In this document: positions 1 through 5,104 of the stretch, piece by piece
Layout: each line of letters starts with the position of its first letter
Numbering within the stretch: the stretch's first letter is position 1
Source of the DNA: Alphaproteobacteria bacterium
GTDB lineage: Bacteria; Pseudomonadota; Alphaproteobacteria; Rhodobacterales; Rhodobacteraceae
NCBI GenBank assembly: GCA_024277955.1
Contig: JAJRUE010000291.1
Location: forward strand, 1-5,104
Direction: 5' to 3'
Length of the DNA stretch: 5,104 nucleotides
Notes under the pieces: model-generated
Database searches by the model: none
What the model was told of the DNA's origin: nothing
What the model saw: the letters and a program-made list of their open reading frames with translations, nothing else
Translations under genes and position numbers: made by a program

Positions 1-1161
1 CATCGCCACACCGCTGCCGTGATAGGCCAGCGCCGCGAACTGGTTCTGCTGCGGCAGGGCACCAACGAAGGCGGCCAGTGTGCGGGAAACGGCGGCGAGG
101 CCGGACCAGAAATACGGCGTCTCGATATGCGCCCAGGCGGGGAATATCCCCTCGAAGCTCGCACGGATGGCACGGCGCATGGCGGCCTCGTCCCGCGGCG
201 AGAGGTTGGTGCCGCCGCGCATCCCGAACAACAGGCGCTTGTCCGGCAGCAGGCGGATGTAGTGCAGCAGGTGGCGGGTGTCGGCGGTCAGTTCTTGCGC
301 GCTCCACCCCTGATCGGCCAGCTCCGTATCTGTCAGCGGGCGGGTGACGAGGATATTCGACAGCACCGGCAGGAACCAGCCCGTCAGCGCGTTGCGCCCG
401 TCCTCGGAATAGCCGTTGGTGGCGTGCAGCACCTTGTTGGCCACCACCGTCCCGTGTGGCGTGCGCAGGTGATAGCCGTCGCGCACTCGCCGGTTCCGCC
501 CCTGCACGGGTGTCTCGCCATAGATCGGCACCCCCGCCGCCTGCACCGCCCGCGCCAGCCCCAGCGTATATTTCAGCGGGTTGAGGCCAAAGCCGAGCGG
601 GATGTGGATGCCGCCGTGAAAGGCCGGACTGTGAAGCCCGTGCTCCTTCAGGGCCTCCCGCGTCAGCACCGGCGCGGTGATCCCGCGGTGGCGGTGCAGG
701 AACTCGGCCTCTGCCGTCATATCGGCAAAGTCGCGCGGGCGGTGGGCGAGGATATATTCGCCGTGGCCGTTTTTGTCGGCGTCGATGTTGTGGGTCTCCA
801 GCATCTCCGCCACATGGTCGATGGAGGCGGCCTGCGCCTTGAAAAACGCCTGCGCCTGCGTGGTGCCGAAGCGCTTCAGGATGTCCGCGTCCGAGAGTTT
901 CGTGCCGCCCAGACAGGCAAAACCGCCGTTGCGCCCCGAGGCACCCCAGCCGGGCCATGTGGTATCAACGATACAGCAGTCGATCCCCAGTTCCGCCAGC
1001 CGCAGCGCCGCATTGAGGCCGGTGACACCGGCGCCGATGATCGCGACCTCGCAAGAAGTATCGCCCGCCAATGCGGGCGGGCGCGGGGTTTCAATGGTGT
1101 TTTGCCAGTAGTTTTCCGGACCGGGCGCGGCCCGATAGGCGTTGGCGTGATAGAGCCGCAT
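1..1161 (-). CDS. FAD-dependent oxidoreductase, DAO/PuuB-like (3' end cut off by the window edge)
   Basis: This frame is open from an ATG at 1161 to the left edge, giving 387 codons with no stop. It belongs to the D-amino-acid oxidase (DAO) fold family. Residues 39-66 form a Rossmann FAD-binding unit with GAGVTG at 43-48 and a closing acidic Asp66. GASGRNGG follows at 73-80, ATNGY at 247-251, and YHGSGVAM sits at the visible end (380-387), where this family has its C-terminal FAD contact. The N-terminus, with Tyr4-His5 and Tyr18-Trp19, resembles gamma-glutamylputrescine oxidoreductase (PuuB)-type proteins, which oxidise amines and release H2O2. PuuB is about 425 residues, so roughly 40 are missing. 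The start lies 5 nt after the ccmG stop without a clear Shine-Dalgarno, which suggests translational coupling. The family is secure; the substrate is unknown and could be a polyamine derivative or an amino acid. Confidence 0.9.
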   Translation of the reverse strand, partial: MRLYHANAYRAAPGPENYWQNTIETPRPPALAGDTSCEVAIIGAGVTGLNAALRLAELGIDCCIVDTTWPGWGASGRNGGFACLGGTKLSDADILKRFGTTQAQAFFKAQAASIDHVAEMLETHNIDADKNGHGEYILAHRPRDFADMTAEAEFLHRHRGITAPVLTREALKEHGLHSPAFHGGIHIPLGFGLNPLKYTLGLARAVQAAGVPIYGETPVQGRNRRVRDGYHLRTPHGTVVANKVLHATNGYSEDGRNALTGWFLPVLSNILVTRPLTDTELADQGWSAQELTADTRHLLHYIRLLPDKRLLFGMRGGTNLSPRDEAAMRRAIRASFEGIFPAWAHIETPYFWSGLAAVSRTLAAFVGALPQQNQFAALAYHGSGVAM

Positions 1162-1166
1162 GGCCG

Positions 1167-1730
1167 CTACTGGTTGGCAGCGGCGGCGGCTTCTTTCGCT
1201 TCGGCTTCGCGGATCAGCGGCATGAATCGCTCTTCCAGCACTTTCGGAGTGATGGCGCCGGTGTGGCGATAGAGGATGGTGCCGTTACCGTCGACGATGA
1301 AGGTCTCCGGCAGGCCGTAGACGCCCCAGTCGATGCCGTTGCGGCCCTGCCGGTCGGTGCCGATCTTGGTGAACGGGTCGCCGAGCTCGTCAAGGAAACC
1401 TTGCGCGTTGTCCGGCGCGTCCTTGTAGTTGATGCCGTAAAGGGTCATGCCGCTGGCGGCCATCTCGGTCAGGATCGGGTGTTCGGCGCGGCACGGCGGG
1501 CACCAGCTGGCCCAGAAGTTGACGATCTTCACCCCTGGCGCGCGCAGGTCGGCGTCGGTGGGCGGCGGGTCGGCGCGCAGGTTGCCCAGATCGATCGAGG
1601 GGGTCTCGCGCCCGATCATCGTGCTGGGCAATACGTTGCCGTCCTTGCGCACCAGCCCGAAAAAGAACAATCCGCCGAGCAGCAGGAAAATAAGCGGGGG
1701 GGCGAGCATTGCCGGTTTGATTTTAGCCAT
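1167..1730 (-). CDS. ccmG: CcmG/DsbE, membrane-anchored periplasmic thiol:disulfide oxidoreductase for cytochrome c maturation
   Basis: This 187-residue protein is close to the E. coli CcmG length. Residues 9-27 are an uncleaved signal anchor, and the rest is a periplasmic thioredoxin domain. The redox motif is WCPPC with Cys77 and Cys80, followed by Arg-Ala-Glu83-His-Pro; the Glu is characteristic of CcmG. GVYGLPETF at 136-144 is the CcmG-type active-site loop with cis-Pro141. The family passes electrons to the CcmH/apocytochrome pair so that CXXCH cysteines are reduced for heme attachment. In Rhodobacter capsulatus the equivalent is HelX. A short Ala/Glu-rich tail (about 176-187) ends the protein. 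The start overlaps the ccmD stop by 8 nt (ATGGCTAA), and GGAGG at 1744-1740 lies 9 nt upstream of the ATG. A run of seven C on the coding strand (1702-1696) falls in codons 10-12. Confidence 0.97.
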   Translation of the reverse strand: MAKIKPAMLAPPLIFLLLGGLFFFGLVRKDGNVLPSTMIGRETPSIDLGNLRADPPPTDADLRAPGVKIVNFWASWCPPCRAEHPILTEMAASGMTLYGINYKDAPDNAQGFLDELGDPFTKIGTDRQGRNGIDWGVYGLPETFIVDGNGTILYRHTGAITPKVLEERFMPLIREAEAKEAAAAANQ

Positions 1731-1875
1731 TGCGGCGGGCCTCCAGTTCTTCGAGTTCGCGTTTGGATTTGCGCGCGCTGCGCAGCGACAGCCATGTCAG
1801 CAGGCCGGTTAGCACGATGGTCACGATATAGGCGTTGATGACGGTCGCGGCGTATTTTCCCAGTTCAGGCCACAT
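1723..1875 (-). CDS. ccmD: CcmD, small heme exporter accessory protein
   Basis: This is a 50-residue protein. It is shorter than E. coli CcmD (about 69) but normal for alphaproteobacteria. It begins Met-Trp-Pro-Glu-Leu-Gly-Lys-Tyr, has one transmembrane helix at about 11-30 (VINAYIVTIVLTGLLTW core), then a strongly charged cytoplasmic tail rich in Arg, Lys and Glu. That is the expected CcmD topology. CcmD stabilises the CcmABC complex and is needed to release holo-CcmE. The start is well determined: it shares one base with the ccmC stop (TAATG), and GGGAGG at 1888-1883 sits 7 nt upstream. The same frame is open far upstream through ccmC on the same strand, but that long reading is an antiparallel-independent frame shadow; only the last 50 codons carry the ccmD signal. 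Confidence 0.93.
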   Translation of the reverse strand: MWPELGKYAATVINAYIVTIVLTGLLTWLSLRSARKSKRELEELEARRNG

Positions 1876-2600
1876 TAGCGTGCCTCCCTCTGTTGCAATG
1901 CGCGGATGCGGCGGTTGCGGATTTCGGTGCGGGTGCGCAGCAGCAGCAGCGCGATGAACAGCAGCACGAAGCCGCCGATGGCCAGCAGCAGCGGCTGGTA
2001 GTAAACATCCGAGACGTGATCTTCCTTGTCCAGCGACAGCGAGGCGCCCTGATGCAGCCCCTGGTTCCAGAAATTCACCGCATAGCGCGACAGGATGGCA
2101 AAGACCGAACCGACCATGGCCAGAACCGAGGTCAGGTCGGCGGCTTTGTCTTCTTCCTCGATGGCGGTCCAGAGGGCCATGTATCCGAGATAGAAGATAA
2201 ACAGCACAAGGAACGAGGTCAGGCGCGGGTCCCACGCCCAGTAGGTGCCCCACATCGGCTGGCCCCAGATGGCACCGGTCAGGATGGCGATGACGGTCAT
2301 CACCATGCCGATGGGCGCCGCCGCCTTGGCCGCGAGGGCCGAGACATGGTGGCGCCGGATCAGCCAGATCAGTGAGGCGACGAACATCATCACCCAGGCA
2401 TTGATGGCCAGCATGGCGGTGGGCACGTGGATGTAGATAATCTTCACGGTGGAGCCGAACTGGTCGGCCTCGGGGGTGAAGAAAAAGCCCCAGATCAGGC
2501 CGGTGGCGATCAACAGCACGGCGGATACGCTGAAATACGGCAGCACTTTGCCGGATAGGCGCATGAAGCGGACTGGATTGGCGAATTCCCAAATGGACAT
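1875..2600 (-). CDS. ccmC: CcmC, heme-handling membrane protein of cytochrome c maturation
   Basis: This 241-residue protein has six predicted membrane segments (about 20-41, 52-81, 95-111, 127-147, 158-175 and 205-222). The WWD heme-binding signature lies at 112-124 (WGQPMWGTYWAWD) and continues PRLTS. The two periplasmic heme-ligand histidines are His58, in YIHVP, and His183, in GLHQG. CcmC binds heme at the periplasmic face and drives its covalent attachment to CcmE, together with CcmD and CcmAB. The start MSIWEFANP is typical of alphaproteobacteria, and AGGA at 2611-2608 lies 7 nt upstream. Unlike its neighbours, ccmC does not overlap the gene before it; 57 nt separate it from the ccmB stop. 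The loop before His183 reads Trp-Asn-Gln-Gly-Leu-His, one residue longer than the Trp-Asn-Thr-Leu-His I recall from E. coli. Confidence 0.97.
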   Translation of the reverse strand: MSIWEFANPVRFMRLSGKVLPYFSVSAVLLIATGLIWGFFFTPEADQFGSTVKIIYIHVPTAMLAINAWVMMFVASLIWLIRRHHVSALAAKAAAPIGMVMTVIAILTGAIWGQPMWGTYWAWDPRLTSFLVLFIFYLGYMALWTAIEEEDKAADLTSVLAMVGSVFAILSRYAVNFWNQGLHQGASLSLDKEDHVSDVYYQPLLLAIGGFVLLFIALLLLRTRTEIRNRRIRALQQREAR

Positions 2601-2619
2601 GTCGAATTCCTATTCTCTG

Positions 2620-2635
2620 TTGCGGAGCGACGCAA
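2620..2635 (-). other. small inverted repeat in the ccmB-ccmC gap
   Basis: The 57-nt spacer between the ccmB stop and the ccmC start holds a perfect 5-bp inverted repeat (TTGCG, six-base loop, CGCAA on the coding strand). TTGACG lies just upstream of it on the same strand (2644-2639). No T-run follows, so it is not an intrinsic terminator. It could be an RNA hairpin that protects or separates mRNA segments, or chance in GC-rich DNA. Confidence 0.25.
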
Positions 2636-2657
2636 TCGTCAAGGTATCACAGCTCCG

Positions 2658-3323
2658 TTAGCGCATGTGCATGCGTAATGCCGCAGCCGCGGCAAAGGGC
2701 GTCAGGGCCAGGGTGAAAAGGGTGATCCCCGCCAGCAGCAGGAAGGCGGACATCGGGTCGGCACCGTCAGCCGCGGCGGAAACCGTGCTGGCACCGAAAA
2801 TCAGGGTCGGGATATAGAGCGGCAGCACCAGCAGCGACAGCAGCAGCCCGCCGCGCCGGATACCGACGGTCAGCGAGGCACCGATCGCGCCAAGGAAGTT
2901 CAGCGCCGGTGTGCCGACGGCGAGGCTGGCGATCAGCCAGACGAAACCGGAGTCGGGCAGGTTCAGCGTCAGCGCCAGCACCGGCGCGGCAACGATCAGC
3001 GGCAGGCCGGTGGTTAGCCAGTGGGCGAAAGCCTTGATCGCCACCAGCCCTTCGAGGGGCATGGGCGAGAGCGTCAGGATATCCAGCGTGCCGTCCTCGA
3101 AATCCGCCTGAAACAGCCGGTCGAGGGACAGAAGCGTCGCCAGCAGCGCCGCGATCCACAACGTGCCGGGCGCGATTTTCGCCAGTAGCGAGGGCACGGG
3201 ACCGACGCCGAAGGGGATGAGCAGCACGACGATCAGGAAAAACGCGAGGCCCAGCCCCGCGCCGCCGCCCGAACGCAGCGACAGGCGCAATTCGCGCGCC
3301 AGCAGGGCGAAGGCAGGGCTCAT
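2658..3323 (-). CDS. ccmB: CcmB, membrane subunit of the heme/CcmE-releasing ABC complex
   Basis: The protein has 221 residues, matching the usual CcmB length of about 220, and is strongly hydrophobic with six membrane segments (about 22-41, 52-66, 95-120, 127-150, 158-178 and 190-214). Two CcmB hallmarks are visible: LDRLFQADFEDGTLD at 67-81 in the first cytoplasmic loop, and LPLYIPTLIFG at 167-177. The N-terminal ARELRL stretch (9-14) is also typical. CcmB pairs with CcmA, and ATP hydrolysis by that pair releases heme-loaded CcmE from CcmCD. The frame stays open 46 codons further upstream, but the correct start is the ATG at 3323: the family N-terminus begins there, GGAGGA at 3335-3330 is 6 nt ahead, and it gives the classic 4-nt ATGA overlap with the ccmA stop. 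Confidence 0.96.
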   Translation of the reverse strand: MSPAFALLARELRLSLRSGGGAGLGLAFFLIVVLLIPFGVGPVPSLLAKIAPGTLWIAALLATLLSLDRLFQADFEDGTLDILTLSPMPLEGLVAIKAFAHWLTTGLPLIVAAPVLALTLNLPDSGFVWLIASLAVGTPALNFLGAIGASLTVGIRRGGLLLSLLVLPLYIPTLIFGASTVSAAADGADPMSAFLLLAGITLFTLALTPFAAAAALRMHMR

Positions 3324-3976
3324 GTCCAGTCCTCCGACAGGAAAGGGTCGGTGGTTTCGGCGTGCTGGGCCTCGGTCAGGGGTTGCAGCAGCAGCTCCTG
3401 CGGGTCGGCAAGGCCGAGGTCGATATGGGTGGCGATCAGCGCCATGCCGCCCGCGGCGCAATGCTGGGCAATGATTTCGGCAAAGCGCGCGGTGGTTTCC
3501 ACGTCGAGCGACACGGTCGGCTCGTCCAGCAGCCAGAGCGGGCGGTCGGAAACCACAAGCCGCGCCAGCCCGAGGCGGCGTTTCTGTCCGGCAGAACAGG
3601 CATGCGCAGGGCGGTCCCAGATTTCGGCGAGCGAGAATTTTTCCACCGCTTCGTCGATGGAACCGCCGCCGAAGAGTCCGGCCCAGAAGGTCAGGTTCTC
3701 GGCCACGGTCAGTTGCGGCTTGATGGCGTCCAGATGTCCGGCATAGGCGATCTGTTCCTGCACCGCGTCGCGGTCGTCCGAGAGCCTCGTGCCGTTGAGT
3801 TCAACCTCGCCATCCGCATCCAGCATCCCTGCCAGCACCCGCAGAAGGGTGGATTTGCCGACACCGTTCGGGCCGCGCAGCATCATGGCATGGCCGTTTT
3901 CCAGCGAAAACGACAGGCCGGAAAATATCAGGCGGCCACTGCGATAGCAGGTCAGATCGGAGGCATTCAGACTCAT
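3320..3976 (-). CDS. ccmA: CcmA, ATPase subunit of the cytochrome c maturation ABC complex
   Basis: This 218-residue protein is a stand-alone ABC ATPase domain. Walker A is GPNGVGKST at 35-43, the Q-loop region lies near 73-90, the signature is SAGQKRR at 128-134, Walker B is LWLLDEP at 147-153, the D-loop is SLD at 156-158 and the switch His is 184. The Lys-Arg-Arg after the signature and the small size are typical of CcmA. It powers the CcmAB complex at the inner face of the cytoplasmic membrane. The start is fixed by an in-frame TAG 12 nt upstream, and the next Met codons (31-32) would remove the domain's first strands. The ribosome site is weak (GGGAAG at 3983-3978, only a few bases from the ATG). 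One oddity is a Cys at 127, where the signature usually has Leu. It is the first gene of the minus-strand unit. Confidence 0.97.
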   Translation of the reverse strand: MSLNASDLTCYRSGRLIFSGLSFSLENGHAMMLRGPNGVGKSTLLRVLAGMLDADGEVELNGTRLSDDRDAVQEQIAYAGHLDAIKPQLTVAENLTFWAGLFGGGSIDEAVEKFSLAEIWDRPAHACSAGQKRRLGLARLVVSDRPLWLLDEPTVSLDVETTARFAEIIAQHCAAGGMALIATHIDLGLADPQELLLQPLTEAQHAETTDPFLSEDWT

Positions 3977-4151
3977 GCTTCCCGACTACCCTATTTGTTC
4001 CGGCGGGGAAAGAGTGGTTCGCTGGCGCTTGACGCCGCAATGCGCGAACTGTATACAATTGCACACAAAGCGGATTTGTCCCATTGTTCCCCTCGGGGAT
4101 TCGGGGCATACGCACAGGGGATTTACCAACAAACAGCCATCGGAGGCCTTA
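3977..4151. other. divergent ccmA/acnA intergenic region
   Basis: These 175 nt separate the divergent starts of ccmA and acnA and are clearly more AT-rich in the middle than the genes. Besides the acnA promoter they hold the near-repeat TGTATACA/TGCACACA at 4050-4067, an inverted repeat ACAAA-GCGGA-TTTGT at 4065-4079, CCCC-TC-GGGG at 4089-4098, and two copies of GGGGATT (4095-4101 and 4117-4123). The acnA ribosome site GGAGG is at 4142-4146. I see no tRNA, small ORF with a good ribosome site, or known riboswitch. A promoter for the ccm genes must lie here or overlap the acnA promoter, but I cannot place it. Confidence 0.7.
4029..4059 (+). promoter_or_regulatory. candidate sigma70-type promoter for acnA
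   Basis: TTGACG at 4029-4034 matches the -35 consensus in five of six bases. After 17 nt comes TATACA (4052-4057), and two bases further TACAAT (4054-4059), which matches the -10 consensus in five of six with a 19-nt spacer. Transcription would begin near 4064-4067 and give a leader of about 85-88 nt before the acnA ATG. The -10 lies inside the palindrome TGTATACA, and the -35 lies inside an inverted repeat (GGCG, CTTGA, CGCC at 4024-4036), so a repressor could act at either. This is a sequence match only. No equally good promoter is visible for ccmA on the other strand. Confidence 0.6.
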
Positions 4152-5104
4152 ATGACCATCCAAGTCGGAACCGATACCGCCAACACTCGCCGCGACCTGA
4201 AAGCCGGTTCGCAAACGGTGTCCTATTACTCCATCAAAGCGGCCGAGGCCGCCGGACTGGGCGATTTCTCGCGCCTGCCGGCCTCGCTCAAGGTGGTGCT
4301 GGAAAACATGCTGCGGTTCGAGGACGGCAAGACGGTCACGCTCGACGATATCAAGGCGTTCTCCGAATGGGCGACGCAAGGCGGCAAGAACCCGCGGGAG
4401 ATCGCCTATCGCCCCGCCCGCGTGCTGATGCAGGATTTCACCGGTGTGCCTGCTGTCGTCGACCTTGCGGCCATGCGCGACGGGATTATCGGGCTGGGAG
4501 GCGATCCGGAAAAGATCAACCCGCTCAACCCCGTCGATCTGGTGATCGACCATTCGGTGATGATCGACGAATTCGGCAATCCGCGCGCCTTCCGCATGAA
4601 TGTGGAACGCGAATACCAGCGCAATATGGAACGCTATACCTTCCTGAAATGGGGGCAGTCGGCGTTTAACAATTTCCGCGTGGTGCCGCCGGGCACGGGG
4701 ATCTGTCACCAGATCAACCTCGAGTATCTGGCGAAAACCGTCTGGACCGATACGGACCAGAACGGCCGCACGGTGGCCTACCCCGACACGCTGGTCGGCA
4801 CCGACAGCCACACCACCATGGTCAACGGTCTGGCGGTGCTGGGCTGGGGTGTTGGCGGAATCGAGGCCGAGGCGGCGATGCTCGGCCAGCCGATTTCCAT
4901 GCTGATCCCCGAGGTTGTCGGCTTCGAGCTGACCGGCGAGATGATGGAAGGCACCACGGGCACCGATCTGGTGCTGAAGGTTGTCGAGTTGCTGCGTGAA
5001 AAAGGCGTGGTCGGCAAATTCGTGGAATTCTACGGCGAGGGTCTGGACCGTCTGCCGCTGGCAGACCGCGCCACCATCGCCAATATGGCCCCCGAATACG
5101 GCGC
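4152..5104 (+). CDS. acnA: aconitate hydratase AcnA, N-terminal third (3' end cut off by the window edge)
   Basis: 317 codons are visible; AcnA/IRP1-type aconitases have about 890-930, so this is the N-terminal part. It catalyses citrate to isocitrate isomerisation via cis-aconitate with a [4Fe-4S] cluster in the cytoplasm. Visible family motifs are Asp133-His134-Ser135 (substrate/catalytic DHS), VVPPGTGICHQ at 177-187, GTDSHTT at 216-222, and the Gly-rich VLGWGVGGIEAEAAMLGQP stretch that follows. The window stops just before the conserved TCGFFP region, and the cluster-ligand cysteines lie beyond the edge, so they cannot be checked here. The start is well supported: GGAGG at 4142-4146 lies 5 nt from the ATG, and the N-terminus runs into the family's Tyr-Tyr-Ser motif near residue 25. 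The gene is divergent from ccmA and has its own promoter candidate. Confidence 0.97.
   Translation, partial: MTIQVGTDTANTRRDLKAGSQTVSYYSIKAAEAAGLGDFSRLPASLKVVLENMLRFEDGKTVTLDDIKAFSEWATQGGKNPREIAYRPARVLMQDFTGVPAVVDLAAMRDGIIGLGGDPEKINPLNPVDLVIDHSVMIDEFGNPRAFRMNVEREYQRNMERYTFLKWGQSAFNNFRVVPPGTGICHQINLEYLAKTVWTDTDQNGRTVAYPDTLVGTDSHTTMVNGLAVLGWGVGGIEAEAAMLGQPISMLIPEVVGFELTGEMMEGTTGTDLVLKVVELLREKGVVGKFVEFYGEGLDRLPLADRATIANMAPEYG

Noticed and set aside
19..1272. Long plus-strand open frame (417 codons)
   Set aside because: It lies antisense to the FAD oxidoreductase and the end of ccmG. The translation is rich in Arg, Gly, Ala and His with no recognisable domain, as expected from the third-position GC bias of the real genes opposite.
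1071..1838. Plus-strand open frame (255 codons)
   Set aside because: It is antisense to ccmG, which has complete family motifs. The plus-strand product has low-complexity Arg/Val/Gly composition and no motif.
1876..2592. Long minus-strand frame continuous with ccmD
   Set aside because: It is the out-of-frame shadow of ccmC. Only the last 50 codons (from 1875) read as a real protein, with a strong ribosome site and a CcmD topology.
3324..3461. N-terminal extension of ccmB by 46 codons
   Set aside because: The extension is Arg/Pro-rich, lies wholly inside ccmA, and is not part of the family. The ATG at 3323 has a proper GGAGGA site and gives a standard ATGA overlap.
4089..4106. Intrinsic terminator between ccmA and acnA
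   Set aside because: CCCC-TC-GGGG has too short a loop and no T-run on either strand, and no gene ends there because both neighbours start from this region.
3362..4669. Plus-strand open frame (435 codons) crossing from ccmA through the intergenic region into acnA
   Set aside because: It is antisense to ccmA and out of frame with acnA; both real genes have unmistakable motifs, and this frame has none.
4149..4811. Minus-strand open frame (220 codons)
   Set aside because: It is antisense to acnA, has no domain, and no ribosome site suggests translation.

Overview
The window is high-GC, densely packed DNA. It reads as an alphaproteobacterial chromosome segment, most likely Rhodobacterales (Roseobacter/Rhodobacter group). 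Three things point there: the residue-level character of the aconitase and CcmC, a cytochrome c maturation cluster in the order ccmA-B-C-D-G (as I recall it, the order of the Rhodobacter capsulatus helABCDX cluster), and a PuuB/DAO-type FAD oxidoreductase behind it. This assignment comes from reading the proteins; no search was run.

Layout. Positions 1-3976 form one minus-strand transcription unit, read right to left: ccmA (3976-3320), ccmB (3323-2658), ccmC (2600-1875), ccmD (1875-1723), ccmG (1730-1167), then a FAD-dependent oxidoreductase that starts at 1161 and runs off the left edge. Most junctions overlap: ATGA at ccmA/ccmB, TAATG at ccmC/ccmD, 8 nt at ccmD/ccmG. The oxidoreductase starts 5 nt after the ccmG stop. 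The only real gap is 57 nt between ccmB and ccmC. Positions 3977-4151 are a 175-nt divergent intergenic region with a good sigma70-type promoter facing right. From 4152 to the right edge runs the first third of acnA (aconitate hydratase) on the plus strand.

How the genes work together. CcmA (ATPase) and CcmB (membrane) form an ABC complex that, with CcmC and the small CcmD, loads heme onto the chaperone CcmE and releases it. CcmG is a membrane-anchored periplasmic thioredoxin that helps keep apocytochrome CXXCH cysteines reduced. CcmE, CcmF, CcmH and CcmI are needed for a complete System I and are not in this window, so they must lie elsewhere if the pathway works. The FAD oxidoreductase has no obvious part in cytochrome c maturation and probably shares the transcript only. 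Aconitase is a TCA-cycle enzyme with its own divergent promoter.

Nothing here looks like a new system. The region is ordinary core metabolism. The points most worth a second look are the repeat-rich ccmA/acnA control region, the ccmB-ccmC gap, and the coupling of an amine-oxidase-like gene to ccmG.
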